A DNA stretch of 64,000 nt from assembly GCF_024227715.1 (NCBI RefSeq), contig NZ_CP100452.1, positions 30,506-94,505 of the forward strand, given 5' to 3'. Position numbers and translations under genes: made by a program. The DNA comes from Halomarina litorea. Its GTDB lineage: Archaea; Halobacteriota; Halobacteria; Halobacteriales; Haloarculaceae. Below the pieces are notes generated by a model. It was not told the DNA's origin. It searched no databases and saw nothing but the letters and a program-made list of their open reading frames with translations. Below, one piece after another: positions 24,975 to 34,128 of this stretch. Every line of letters begins with the position of its first letter. Within the stretch, counting starts at the first letter, position 1.

Positions 24975-25880
24975 TCACGCGACGAGGTCAGTCAATCCAG
25001 CCGTTAACCCGACCGTCGGGGCGTATCCGAGGCGGTCTCTCGCCTTCGAGATGTCCGCCCGACTGGCGGTGACGTCGTCCGTACCGTCGGACACGCTGAG
25101 GAGGTCGCCGGGCGCACCCGTCAGGTCGCAGACGAGGCGCGCGAGGTCGAGGAGCGTCGTGCTCCGCCCGGTGCCGACGTTGAACGCCTCACCGACGGCG
25201 TCGGTGGTCGCCGCCAGTAGCGTCGCCGCGACCACGTCGCTGACGTGGACGAAGTCGCGGACCTGCGACCCGTCGCCCGCCACGGTCAGCGGCTGGCCGG
25301 CGCAGGCCTGTTCGAGGAACGTCGTGATGACGCTGCTGTACTCGGCACACGCCTGCCGCGGGCCGTAGACGTTGAAGTAGCGCAGCACGACCGTCTCCAG
25401 ACCGTAGCGCTCGTAGTACCGCCGGGCCGCGCAGTCGACGGCGCACTTCTCGGCCCCGTAGGCCGACAGCGGCGAGAGGGGGGCCTCCTCGCAGACCGGG
25501 AGAGCCTCCGGGTCGCCGTACACCGCGGTGCTGGAGGCGACGACGACGCGGGCGTCCTCCTCGCGGGCGCGCTCGAACAGATCCAGCGTCGCCCGGTCGA
25601 GGGCGCACGGCCCGTCGGCGGGGGTGTCGGCGGCCCCGCTGGCCGCGAGGTGGAACACCACGTCGACGCCGCCCATCGCGCGAGCGAGGGTGTCGCCGTC
25701 ACAGAGGCTCCCCTCGATGAACGTCGCGTCCGGGTGGAGGTACTCGCGTCGTCCCCGGGAGAGGTCGTCGACCACGCGCACCTCGCAGTCCGCGGCGAGC
25801 GCCTCGACCAGGTGGCTCCCGATGAACCCGGCGCCGCCGGTGACGAGCACCGTCCGTCCCCGGAGAGCAGCGGTTCCCAT
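24975..25880 (-). CDS. NAD-dependent nucleotide-sugar epimerase (GalE-like SDR)
   Basis: This 301-residue extended SDR has the NAD loop VLVTGGAGFIGSHLVEAL (about 11-28), a catalytic Ser/Thr in VVASSTAVYGDPE (about 113-125) and the YXXXK pair in LSAYGAEKCAVDCA (about 138-151). VVLRYFNVYGPRQ (about 165-177) and the C-terminal FNVGTGRSTTLLDLARLV are typical of UDP-glucose 4-epimerase relatives. It probably interconverts UDP-sugars for the glycan genes. CATAACAAAG ends 28 nt before the ATG, so the transcript is probably leaderless. The beta-propeller gene is divergent. Confidence 0.87.
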   Translation of the reverse strand: MGTAALRGRTVLVTGGAGFIGSHLVEALAADCEVRVVDDLSRGRREYLHPDATFIEGSLCDGDTLARAMGGVDVVFHLAASGAADTPADGPCALDRATLDLFERAREEDARVVVASSTAVYGDPEALPVCEEAPLSPLSAYGAEKCAVDCAARRYYERYGLETVVLRYFNVYGPRQACAEYSSVITTFLEQACAGQPLTVAGDGSQVRDFVHVSDVVAATLLAATTDAVGEAFNVGTGRSTTLLDLARLVCDLTGAPGDLLSVSDGTDDVTASRADISKARDRLGYAPTVGLTAGLTDLVA

Positions 25881-25908
25881 GCTGTCGTCCCTAGAGCGAT
25901 ACTGGAGG

Positions 25909-25918
25909 CTTTGTTATG
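25909..25918 (-). promoter_or_regulatory. epimerase TATA-like element CATAACAAAG
   Basis: The element lies 28 nt upstream of the epimerase ATG at 25880, in the leaderless position. Confidence 0.5.
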
Positions 25919-26033
25919 TGTCTACTACTCGTGAGGTTCGTGCGACAGGACGCCCGCCGGAAGGCCGGGGGCGAGCGGCGACGACGACCCGCGCAGCACA
26001 GGAGGGACCGCCCCTGACCCGAATTAGGACGGT

Positions 26034-26043
26034 TATTACAACA
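26034..26043 (+). promoter_or_regulatory. propeller-gene TATA-like element TATTACAACA
   Basis: The element ends 24 nt before the ATG at 26068, which supports that start in a long open frame. Confidence 0.45.
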
Positions 26044-26067
26044 GTCCTGTGGGACCGAACGAGGAGC

Positions 26068-27261
26068 ATGCAACCCTCGACGCAGGCGGCGGACGCGACC
26101 CGCGATGCGGACGGTTCCCTTCGGTTCCGTCACGAACGCATCGACGACAACCCGCCGTCGGGCCAGCTCAGCCAGTGTCTCACGACCGACCTGACGGGCA
26201 ACGGCCGCCCCGACATCATCGTGACGACGCTCGGTGCCCGACCCGAGTTCTCCGTCGCCGGCAAGAGCATCAAGCCCCGCAGCATGCCGTGGTTCAACCG
26301 CCTCTACGCCCAACTCGAGACCAACGTCTTCTGGTACGAGAACCCCGGCTGGGAGCGCCACACCCTCGCCAGCGAGAAGAACCTCCACCTCAGCATCGGT
26401 GCCGACCTCTACGACCTCGACGGCGACGGCCGACTCGACCTCATCGCCGGCCAGAGCTACCAGGCCAACGATATCTACTGGTTCCGCCAGCCCGAGGACC
26501 CCCGCGACCCGTGGGAGAAACACGTCGTCTCCAGTCGCTTTCAGAAGTACCACGACCTGACGATGGGCGACGTGGACAACGACGGCGAACCCGAACTCGT
26601 CGGCCTCTCGCAGGAGGCCGAGACGGTGTTCTACTACGACCTGCCCGCGGACCCGACGGTCCAGCCGTGGCCCGACGAGCACTGTCACGTCATCGACGAG
26701 GGCATCTCGCTAGAGGGGATGTGGGTCGGCGACGTCGACGGCGACGGCCTGAACGAACTCGTCGCCGGGCCGCACATCTACCGCCTGCGCGACGGCGAGT
26801 GGGACCGCGAGGACATCGCGAGCGGGTGGGACTACACCCGCGTGGCGGTGGCCGACATCGACGGCGACGACGAACCCGAGATCGTCCTCAGCGAGGGTGA
26901 CTCGCCGCTGTTCGGCACCCACCTCGGTCGCGTCGCGTGGTTCGACGGACCCGACTGGAAGATGCACCTCCTGCAGGACGACCTCTACTGCCCGCACAGC
27001 CTCCAGACCGCCGACTTCACGGGCGACGGTACGCTCGACATCTACGTCGGCGAGATGGGCCACCGCGACAACGACAGCCCCCGCGGGTTCGTCCACGTCA
27101 ATCAGGGCGACGGCACCTTCGAGCAGTACTGCATCTCCGAGGGCATCGGCGTCCACGAGGCCAAGGCCGTGGACATGAACGACGACGGGCGGACGGACAT
27201 CGTCTCGAAGTCCTACGGTCCCGCCCACCACGTCGACGTCTGGTACAACGGCTCGTACTGA
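26068..27261 (+). CDS. FG-GAP/VCBS repeat beta-propeller protein
   Basis: This 397-residue protein contains six or seven repeats with a calcium-binding DXDXDG-type core: LDGDGRLDLIAG, GDVDNDGEPELVG, GDVDGDGLNELVAG, ADIDGDDEPEIVLSE, ADFTGDGTLDIYVGE and VDMNDDGRTDIVSK. Such repeats form a beta-propeller and usually act in binding or as part of a lyase-like fold. No signal peptide, Tat motif or membrane anchor is seen, so it may be cytoplasmic or leave by an unknown path. Its place in a glycan cluster suggests saccharide binding or processing, but no catalytic residues can be named. The start at 26068 was set from the promoter position. Confidence 0.82.
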   Translation: MQPSTQAADATRDADGSLRFRHERIDDNPPSGQLSQCLTTDLTGNGRPDIIVTTLGARPEFSVAGKSIKPRSMPWFNRLYAQLETNVFWYENPGWERHTLASEKNLHLSIGADLYDLDGDGRLDLIAGQSYQANDIYWFRQPEDPRDPWEKHVVSSRFQKYHDLTMGDVDNDGEPELVGLSQEAETVFYYDLPADPTVQPWPDEHCHVIDEGISLEGMWVGDVDGDGLNELVAGPHIYRLRDGEWDREDIASGWDYTRVAVADIDGDDEPEIVLSEGDSPLFGTHLGRVAWFDGPDWKMHLLQDDLYCPHSLQTADFTGDGTLDIYVGEMGHRDNDSPRGFVHVNQGDGTFEQYCISEGIGVHEAKAVDMNDDGRTDIVSKSYGPAHHVDVWYNGSY

Positions 27262-27316
27262 CCCCGCATCCCCCGCACCACAACCGTTACGCCCTCGGTG
27301 GCCGACCGGTCGTCCA

Positions 27317-28663
27317 ATGAGCGTACCCCGCGGGGCGACGGTCCCGGGCGAGGCCGGCGGCGGCGACCCGGTCGCCCCCCGCGGGGCACTCGCCATCGTC
27401 GTCGCCATCGTCTTCGTCGACCTGCTGGGGTTCGGCATCGTCATCCCCATCCTCCCGTTCTACGTCCGCAGTTTCGCCGTCAGCGACGTGTTCATCGGCC
27501 TGCTGGCGGCCTCCTACTCGGTCATGCAGTTCCTCTCCGCGCCGTACCTCGGGCGCCTCTCGGACAGTCGGGGGCGCCGTCCCGTCCTCGTCCTCTCGCT
27601 GGCGGGCAACACCGCGGCGTGGGCCGTCTTCGGCCTCGCGGGCGAACTGGGCGACTCGTTCGGGCTGGGCGTCGGCGTCGGAACCCTCTTCGCGGCGCGG
27701 ATGCTCGCGGGCGCGATGGGCGGGAACATCGCCACCGCGCAGGCGTACATCGCCGACGTGACGCCCCGCGAACGCCGGGCGGGCGCGCTCGGCCTCATCG
27801 GCGCGTCGTTCTCGCTGGGGTTCATCTTCGGCCCGGCGCTGGGCGGTCTGCTCGCGAGCGACCCCACCGTGGCCGTCGCGAGCGACATCCTCCCTGCAGT
27901 CGTCCCCGCCAACCGCTTCTCGCTGCCGAGTTTTGGGGCGGCGTTTCTCAGCCTGCTCGCACTCCTCGGCGCGTTGTTCTTCCTGCCCGAACCCGACCGG
28001 ACGCGGACGAGTCGGCGCACGACCCTCGTGGGCCAGTTCCGCGAGGCGCTGGCCGACGACGACCTGCGGGGACTGGTCGTCGCCTTCTTCCTCGTCTCGG
28101 TGGCCTTCTCGGGCATCCAGGTCATGTTCATCCCCTTCGCGGCGGACGTCTACGGCTACGACGCGGCGCAGACGGCGCTCTTGCTCACGTACATCGGCGT
28201 CCTCGGCGTCGTCAACCAGGGCGTCCTCGTCGGCCGTCTCGCCCGGCGCTACGACGAGGCGTTGCTGGCCATCGTCGGCGCGAGCGTCCTCGTCGTCGCC
28301 CTCGGGAGCCTCCCGTTCTCCCCGAACCTGGGGAGCGTCCTGCCCGCGCTCGCAGGCCTCGAGGGAGCGGTGGTGGCGCTGCTGGGCGTGCTGGCGCTGC
28401 TCTCGTTCGGCAACAGCCTCCTGACCGTCTCGCTGACCACGCTCGTCTCGAAGCGCGCCAGCGCGGAGGGACAGGGCACCGCCTTCGGCGTCACGCAGGG
28501 CGCGGGGAGCCTCGGACGGACCGTCGGCCCGCCCGCGATGGCCGCGCTGTACGCGCTGGCGGCCTACTGGTCGCCGTTCGTCGCCGGTGCGCTCCTCGTC
28601 GTCCCCATCGTCGCCCTGCTCGTCGGCGGCGCGCGGGCACGGGGACTCCTTGACCCGACCTGA
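27317..28663 (+). CDS. MFS transporter (DHA1/TetA-like)
   Basis: This 448-residue protein has 12 predicted membrane helices. Motif A of the major facilitator superfamily is clear in the loop between helices 2 and 3 (GRLSDSRGRRPVLVLSL, about 82-98), and motif C-like glycines lie in GASFSLGFIFGPALGG (about 162-177). The first helix has VDLLGFGIVIPILPFY, typical of TetA-like drug:proton antiporters. It probably exports a small molecule; whether this is a drug, sugar or metabolite is unknown. It follows the propeller gene after 55 bases and could be co-transcribed. Confidence 0.86.
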   Translation: MSVPRGATVPGEAGGGDPVAPRGALAIVVAIVFVDLLGFGIVIPILPFYVRSFAVSDVFIGLLAASYSVMQFLSAPYLGRLSDSRGRRPVLVLSLAGNTAAWAVFGLAGELGDSFGLGVGVGTLFAARMLAGAMGGNIATAQAYIADVTPRERRAGALGLIGASFSLGFIFGPALGGLLASDPTVAVASDILPAVVPANRFSLPSFGAAFLSLLALLGALFFLPEPDRTRTSRRTTLVGQFREALADDDLRGLVVAFFLVSVAFSGIQVMFIPFAADVYGYDAAQTALLLTYIGVLGVVNQGVLVGRLARRYDEALLAIVGASVLVVALGSLPFSPNLGSVLPALAGLEGAVVALLGVLALLSFGNSLLTVSLTTLVSKRASAEGQGTAFGVTQGAGSLGRTVGPPAMAALYALAAYWSPFVAGALLVVPIVALLVGGARARGLLDPT

Positions 28664-28892
28664 CCCGGCTGATTCGCGGGTCGGTCGTGTACAGCGGGTG
28701 CACGACTGCACAGTACTTACGATCATCTGTCACGTCTTCCCCCTGCGGTGGTCGCCGCAGTGTCGGAGTCACGGGCGAGAGATGTGTGGACGGGTGGTCA
28801 CCACGGCGGGTGCGTGTGTGTCAGAGGCGCACGACCGGGCGACCGAGTACGGGCCGCAGAAGAGAGAGGGGACGCCCCCATCGAGGGCGGAG

Positions 28893-29222
28893 TCAGAGGT
28901 AGCCGAGGAAGAAGGCCACCGCCGCGCCGGCGGCGAGGAAGCCGCCGTACAGCAGGAGGTTCATCCGGATGAGCGAGAGCGCCGCGCCGAGGCTGTCGTC
29001 GCGCGTGACGTTCGCCCCGCTATTCGCCGAGACGCGGCGGTGGAGGACGACGTGGGCGGCGACGTACGCGACGGCCACCAGCGCGAAGACGCCGAGCGTT
29101 CCGAGGACGACGGTCCCCATCTCGAGGACGACGCCCACGACCAGCGCGATGACCGCCACCGCGAACGCGGCGTTCATGCCGACGGTCAACCGGCGGGCGG
29201 TCGCGATGTCCGAGTTCGACAT
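28893..29222 (-). CDS. small three-helix membrane protein
   Basis: This 109-residue protein has three hydrophobic segments (about 11-30, 33-55 and 86-108), with a basic His/Arg loop (AHVVLHRRVS) between the second and third. No family is recognised. Codon use is typical of the genome. The start at 29222 avoids an upstream extension of non-coding character. It is convergent to the MFS gene. A role cannot be stated. Confidence 0.68.
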   Translation of the reverse strand: MSNSDIATARRLTVGMNAAFAVAVIALVVGVVLEMGTVVLGTLGVFALVAVAYVAAHVVLHRRVSANSGANVTRDDSLGAALSLIRMNLLLYGGFLAAGAAVAFFLGYL

Positions 29223-29504
29223 ACCTGAGCGTGGCAGAACGCCGAACATAACGGTTTTCGTTCGCGTGTGGCCGTGGGACGCGCTGTCGAACCGCTGGCT
29301 CGCGCGAGTGAGGACACCGCCGCGAACGGAGGTTGGAGCGCCCACGGACGAAGGGTCGGGGGCCCGCGGCAGGTCGAAGGAGGTGGCCGGGGGATCCGAA
29401 GCGGGGGCCACCGGGAGGGCCGAAGGGGGACGGATGACAGCGAGTGACTCTATCACACGGAGTGTCATAATCGCGCCGGAGCGTCAAACGGACGTTTCAG
29501 TCAC

Positions 29505-29672
29505 TCAGCGCCACTCGTCGGTGTCGACGAGGCAGTCGTCGGAGACGGTGAGCCAGCGCGAGGCCAGCGCCAGCCCCGTCGCGTCCGACTCGCAGATGGT
29601 GATGAGGGAGGGGTCGTCGGGGTCTTCCATCTGGACGAGGCCCGCCGGGACCAGGAGGTGTTCGGCGCTCAT
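29505..29672 (-). CDS. small haloarchaeal protein, 55 residues
   Basis: This small acidic protein has a compact, probably beta-rich sequence: LLVPAGLVQMEDPDDPSLIT, then ESDATGLALASRWLTVSDD. Its start overlaps the stop of the 70-residue gene upstream by four bases (ATGA), so the two are probably translated together. The end of the protein (WLTVSDDCLVDTDEWR) resembles short haloarchaeal DUF families that end in W-x-S-D-like motifs, but I cannot name one with confidence. Confidence 0.65.
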   Translation of the reverse strand: MSAEHLLVPAGLVQMEDPDDPSLITICESDATGLALASRWLTVSDDCLVDTDEWR

Positions 29673-29881
29673 CGCTCGTCGCCCCCCTCGCTCAGCGGGC
29701 CGTCCTCGGCGAACTCGACGCAGGTGCGGAGCTCTGCGCCGATGATGGCCGCGCGGTTGGAGAACTCGGCGGCGTCGCCGTCGGTGATGACGCCGTCGGA
29801 CCACAGGTCGTCGATGACGTCGTGGAGGTCGGTCGTGGTTCGGTCGACGGCCGCCAGCACGTCGGTCGGGTCCTCGCTCAT
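29669..29881 (-). CDS. small acidic helical protein, 70 residues
   Basis: This small protein is strongly acidic and predicted to be helical: VLAAVDRTTTDLHDVIDDLW, then ITDGDAAEFSNRAAIIGAEL. It overlaps the following 55-residue gene by ATGA, forming a two-gene unit. No known domain is recognised. Residues 29-40 with DGVITDGDAAEFS could bind a cation but do not form a clear EF-hand. Confidence 0.65.
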   Translation of the reverse strand: MSEDPTDVLAAVDRTTTDLHDVIDDLWSDGVITDGDAAEFSNRAAIIGAELRTCVEFAEDGPLSEGGDER

Positions 29882-30052
29882 GGGTACAGAACAGGGTAGA
29901 ACACTGCTACGGATGCCGATTACAGGTACAGGCGTTCCGGCTCTGAGAGGGAGCGGCTAGGTGTGTAGTCCTGTCCACACGTTCGCGTACTTCGTCGCGT
30001 AGAGAGTTTCACGGGATCAAATGCGTGCGGTCGCGAGAGCGAGTACCGTCCG

Positions 30053-32650
30053 TCAGTCGGCGGTGGTCGGGGTCCCGGCGGCGACCCCGTCGGTTCCAGT
30101 GTCGGTGGTGGTGGGCCTGACCCGCGAGAGGCGCATCGCGTTGCCGGTCACGAGCAGGGTCATCCCGGCGTCGCCCAGCAGGACGGCCGCCCAGATGGGG
30201 ACGTAGCCGAACGGGACGGCGAGCGCGAGTGCGGCCTTCGCGCCGAGGCTGACCCAGACGTTCTGCCGGATGACGCCGTTAGCCCGCGACGAGAGGTCGT
30301 AGAGGTACGGTAGTTTCGCCACGTCGTCGCCCATCAGCGCGATGTCCGCCGTCTCGAGGGCGGCGTCGGTGCCCGCCGCGCCCATGGCGATACCCACGTC
30401 CGCGGTGGCGAGGGCGGGCGCGTCGTTGATGCCGTCGCCGACCATCGCCACCGTCCCGTACTCGGCGCGGAGGGCCTCGACGGCCTCCACCTTCTGCTCG
30501 GGGAGGAGTTCGGCGCGGAAGTCGTCGACGCCCACTTCCTCGGCGATGGCGCGGGCGGTCCGCTCGTTGTCGCCGGTGAGCATCGCGACGTGGACGCCCG
30601 CTTCGCGCAGGCGTGCGACCGTCTCACGGGCCGCGGGGCGCACGTCGTCTGCGACGGCGATGACCCCCTCCAGTTCCTCGTCCGTCCCGACGAGCACCAC
30701 CGTCTTGCCCTCCGACTGGAGGCGCGGCACCGTCTCCTCCAGCAGGTCGAGGCAGTCGTTGCGCGCACAGAGGTCGCGGCTGGTCGTCGTCACCTCGCCG
30801 CCCTCCATCGCGGCGTGGACGTGCGAGAGGTCGAACCCGAGGTCCTCGAACAGCGCGGGTTTGCCGGCGTAGTGGAGTCGCCCGTCGAGCGTCGCGCGCA
30901 CCCCCTTCCCGGTGATGCTCTCGAAGTCGTCGACGTCGCGGTCACCGACTGCGGCGTCCTCCGCGTGGTTCACGATGGCCTCGCCGATGGGGTGTTCACT
31001 CCGCGTCTCCAGCCCCCGCGCACACCGGAGGACGTCCGCCTCGCTGTGCCCGTTGAGGGCGACGACGTCGGTGACGACGAGTTCGCCCCGCGTCAGCGTC
31101 CCCGTCTTGTCGAAGGCGACGGCGTCCACCGCGCCCATCGTCTCGAGGTGCGTGCCGCCCTTGATGAGGACGCCGTTCTTCGCGGCACTGGTGACGCCCG
31201 ACACCACGGAGACGGGCGTCGAGATGACGAACGCACACGGGCAGGCGAGGACGATCAGGGTGAGACCGCGGACGAACCACGTCTCCCACGGCAGGCCGAA
31301 GGCGAGTGGCGGGACGGCGGCGACCAGGAGCGCCGCCGCGACGACTATCGGCGTGTAGTAGCCCGCGAAGCGCTCGACGAACTGTTCGCGGTCGGTCTTC
31401 TCGCGCTGGGCGTCCTCGACCATCTCGACGATGCGCGCGATGGTCCGGTCGCCCGCGCTCGCGGTCACCTCGACTTCGAGGTAGCCGCCCTCGTTGACCG
31501 TCCCGGCGTACACCTCGTCGCCCTCCGTCTTGTCGACGGGGACGGACTCGCCGGTGATGGGAGACTGGTTGACCGCACTCTCGCCCGCCACGACGACGCC
31601 GTCCATGGGGATCTTCTCGCCGGGGCGGACGAGGACGACTTCGCCCACGGCCACGTCGTCGACGGGCACCGTGACTTCCCGCTCGTCGCGCCGGACCGTC
31701 GCCTCGTCCGGCGAGAGTTCCATCAGTTCCCGCAGGGAGTTTCGCGCGCGGTCCATCGAGTAGCGTTCGAGCAACTCGGCGACGCTGAACAGGAAGGCGA
31801 GCGTCCCGGCCTCGAAGTACAGCGACGCGCCGAAGCCCAGACTCGCGGCCAGTGCTCCGATGATGGCCGCGCCCATCAGCAGGTCGATGTCGAGGTTCAG
31901 GTTCCGCAGCGAGTAGTAGCCGTTGCGGACGATGGCCTGCCCGCCGAGGACGACGCCCACGACGAACAGCAGGTCCGCCAGCAGGAACTCGTGGCCGAGG
32001 AGCGTCGCCACGAGGGCGTTCAGCGGGGGCAGGAGGAACTCCACGACCAGCCCTGCGCCGACGAACAGCCCGCTCGCCCACGTCTTCGTCGCCCGCGTGG
32101 AGCGCCAGACGCTCCCCTGCGCAGGGGCGTGCGAGTGGCCGTGGCCCCCGTCGTCCGCGTCAGCCCCGTCGCTCCCGACTACCTCGTAGCCGGCGCGCTC
32201 GACGGCCGAGACGACGCTCGCCCGGTCGCCCGTGTAGGTCACCTCGACGCTCCCGGTCGTCGGGCGCGTCTCGTATCCCGTGACCCCCTCGACGCCGGAG
32301 AGGGCGTTCTCGACCTTCCCGGCACAGGAGGCGCAGTCCATGTCGGGCACCTCGAACCGGTCGGTCCGGGCCGCCGTCTCACCCCCCGAGTCGTCCGCGA
32401 TGTCGTAGCCCGCCTTCCGTACCCGTTCGCGAACCGCCGCCTCGTCGGTCAGGTCGGGGTCGAAGGTGACCGAGAGCGTGCCCGTCGTCGGGCGTGGCGC
32501 GACGGCGTGGATGCCCTCCAGCGACCGGACGCTCCGCTCGACCTTCGACGCGCACGACGGGCAGTCCATCGAGGGGACCGAGAGGCGCACCTCGCGGCCC
32601 CCCGCTCGACCGCCGTCACGCGTTCGTCCCGTCCCCGAACCATCGCTCAT
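30053..32650 (-). CDS. heavy metal-translocating P-type ATPase, Zn/Cd/Pb type (P1B-2)
   Basis: This 865-residue metal exporter begins with two heavy-metal-associated domains, with CXXC in MDCPSC (about 29-33) and MDCASC (about 102-107), then a His-rich GHGHSHAP linker. About eight membrane helices follow. The transport site CPCAFVISTPV is of the P1B-2 form (CPC-x4-SXP), and the last helices contain SLGAKAALALA and GDAGMTLLVTGNAMRL, with the Lys and Asp expected for Zn/Cd/Pb pumps rather than copper pumps. Also seen are the phosphorylation site DKTGTLTRGE, the HP motif EHPIGEAI and the hinge GDGINDAP. It is a single-gene unit. Confidence 0.92.
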   Translation of the reverse strand: MSDGSGTGRTRDGGRAGGREVRLSVPSMDCPSCASKVERSVRSLEGIHAVAPRPTTGTLSVTFDPDLTDEAAVRERVRKAGYDIADDSGGETAARTDRFEVPDMDCASCAGKVENALSGVEGVTGYETRPTTGSVEVTYTGDRASVVSAVERAGYEVVGSDGADADDGGHGHSHAPAQGSVWRSTRATKTWASGLFVGAGLVVEFLLPPLNALVATLLGHEFLLADLLFVVGVVLGGQAIVRNGYYSLRNLNLDIDLLMGAAIIGALAASLGFGASLYFEAGTLAFLFSVAELLERYSMDRARNSLRELMELSPDEATVRRDEREVTVPVDDVAVGEVVLVRPGEKIPMDGVVVAGESAVNQSPITGESVPVDKTEGDEVYAGTVNEGGYLEVEVTASAGDRTIARIVEMVEDAQREKTDREQFVERFAGYYTPIVVAAALLVAAVPPLAFGLPWETWFVRGLTLIVLACPCAFVISTPVSVVSGVTSAAKNGVLIKGGTHLETMGAVDAVAFDKTGTLTRGELVVTDVVALNGHSEADVLRCARGLETRSEHPIGEAIVNHAEDAAVGDRDVDDFESITGKGVRATLDGRLHYAGKPALFEDLGFDLSHVHAAMEGGEVTTTSRDLCARNDCLDLLEETVPRLQSEGKTVVLVGTDEELEGVIAVADDVRPAARETVARLREAGVHVAMLTGDNERTARAIAEEVGVDDFRAELLPEQKVEAVEALRAEYGTVAMVGDGINDAPALATADVGIAMGAAGTDAALETADIALMGDDVAKLPYLYDLSSRANGVIRQNVWVSLGAKAALALAVPFGYVPIWAAVLLGDAGMTLLVTGNAMRLSRVRPTTTDTGTDGVAAGTPTTAD

Positions 32651-32815
32651 ACGTCGAAGCTAGCGCTCCGAGTGTATTAATCCGACTGCTACGAACCCGG
32701 TCGTGGATACGACTCCTTAACAAAATTTCTCATCTCGTTTCACAATTCGGAGGGGTGCGAACGAGGGGCGACGGGCGACCCCCTCGCCCTCGCCCTGCGG
32801 CGCATCGAACGCGCT

Positions 32816-32983
32816 ATGACGCCCGGATGGGGCCTGTTCGCCCCGCTGATCGTCCCCGACGAGGAGAGCCGCCTGCAGCGCTGGCTGGCGACCCACCCCG
32901 ACACGGGCGAGCGCGTCGAGCGACTGGTCGAACGCGCCGAACGGGCCGGTCGGGAACGCGGGAGGAGAATCGAGGTTCAGTAG
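32816..32983 (+). CDS. small hypothetical protein, 55 residues
   Basis: An ATG at 32816 opens a 55-codon frame with strongly haloarchaeal codon use (almost all third positions G or C) up to TAG at 32981. The product starts with a hydrophobic MTPGWGLFAPLIVPDEE and continues as a charged helix with several ERVERLVERAER-like turns. The gene ends eight bases before the convergent DUF5518 gene. No family is recognised. Confidence 0.5.
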   Translation: MTPGWGLFAPLIVPDEESRLQRWLATHPDTGERVERLVERAERAGRERGRRIEVQ

Positions 32984-32991
32984 CCCGGCGC

Positions 32992-33402
32992 TCAGTAGCG
33001 AGTCGCCGGAGGGTCGCGGGCCCGACGCTCGAAGAGGAGGACGCCGAGGTAGCCCCCCAGCGCGCCGAGGCCGGCGGTGTAGAGGCCGACCACCACCAGC
33101 AGGACGACGCCCAGCGCGCCCAAGCCGACGAGCGCGCCGACGACGCCGCCCTCGGGGACGATGAGGAGGAGCGAGGCGACGAACGTCACGACGGCCACGA
33201 CGGGGAGCGTCGCGACGAGGCCCGCGAGCGCCCCGACCGTGAGGCCGTCGCGGCGGTGGAGGTAGCCGGCCGCCGCCCCGCCCAGCACGGGTGAGAGCGG
33301 GAGCAGCGAGAGGAGGAACATCACCACCGCGCCGACGAGGGCGTGGAGGAGGAGACCGCCGCGCGGTCCCGTGGCTGTTTGCGTGCCGGTCGTCTCGGTC
33401 AT
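32992..33402 (-). CDS. DUF5518 membrane protein
   Basis: This 136-residue integral membrane protein fits the haloarchaeal DUF5518 family. It has about four hydrophobic segments, a Gly-rich first hairpin (LSPVLGGAAAGYLHRRDGLT, about 37-56) that is characteristic, and further helices around 57-75, 84-105 and 108-125. The function of the family is unknown. It lies between a small convergent gene and msrA on the same strand. Confidence 0.82.
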   Translation of the reverse strand: MTETTGTQTATGPRGGLLLHALVGAVVMFLLSLLPLSPVLGGAAAGYLHRRDGLTVGALAGLVATLPVVAVVTFVASLLLIVPEGGVVGALVGLGALGVVLLVVVGLYTAGLGALGGYLGVLLFERRARDPPATRY

Positions 33403-33484
33403 CGTACTACTCGAAGGCCGTCCGAGGGGATAAACCGGCGTACCGGCGGAGCGGCGGAACGGCGAACCGACGACCGCGCTGGAG

Positions 33485-34039
33485 TCAGGCCTCCTGTTTG
33501 ACCTTGTCGGCGAACTTCTCTTTCACCTTCCGAATCTTCGGGTCGGCGTTGAACTGGCAGTAGGCGTCGCCGGGGTTCTTCTCGTAGTAGTTCTGGTGGT
33601 ACTCCTCGGCCTCGTAGAACGTCTCCAGTTCGTTCACCTCGGTGACGATGGGGTCGCCGTAGGTATCCTCGGCCTCCAGTTCCTCGATGAACGACTCCGC
33701 GAGTTCCCGCTGGTCCTCGTCGTGGTAGAATATCGCGGAGCGGTACTGCGTGCCCACGTCCGGCCCCTGCCGATTCAGTTGGGTGGGGTCGTGGACCGTG
33801 AAGAACACGGCGAGCAGTTCCTCGTAGCCGATGACGTCGGGGTCGTAGCGGAACTGGATGGCCTCGGCGTGGCCCGTCTCGCCGCGACAGACCGCCTCGT
33901 AGGTGGGGTCCTCGACGTGCCCGCCGCAGTAGCCGGAGGTCACGTCGGAGACGCCCTCCAGTTCCTCGAAGGCGGCCTCGGTACACCAGAAGCAGCCGCC
34001 CGCGAACGTGGCGCGCGTCTCGGAGTCGGTGGTCGTCAT
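33485..34039 (-). CDS. msrA: peptide-methionine (S)-S-oxide reductase
   Basis: This 184-residue enzyme repairs oxidised methionine (S epimer) in proteins. The catalytic motif GCFWC is at residues 15-19, with the nucleophile Cys16; VTSGYCGGHVEDPTYEAVC follows at about 34-53, and the substrate-binding GETGHAEAIQFRYDP is at about 55-69. The C-terminus has the acidic E-x-x-HQNYYEKNP region (about 151-162). The length is normal for the family. Reducing equivalents would come from thioredoxin. The next gene upstream is divergent. Confidence 0.95.
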   Translation of the reverse strand: MTTTDSETRATFAGGCFWCTEAAFEELEGVSDVTSGYCGGHVEDPTYEAVCRGETGHAEAIQFRYDPDVIGYEELLAVFFTVHDPTQLNRQGPDVGTQYRSAIFYHDEDQRELAESFIEELEAEDTYGDPIVTEVNELETFYEAEEYHQNYYEKNPGDAYCQFNADPKIRKVKEKFADKVKQEA

Positions 34040-34128
34040 CGTCGGCCGTAGGACCCCCAGACGCTAAACTCCCGCGACGAGTCGGGCGAGGAACACCACT
34101 ATGTACCTCGGTCACATTCCGAGTTCCA

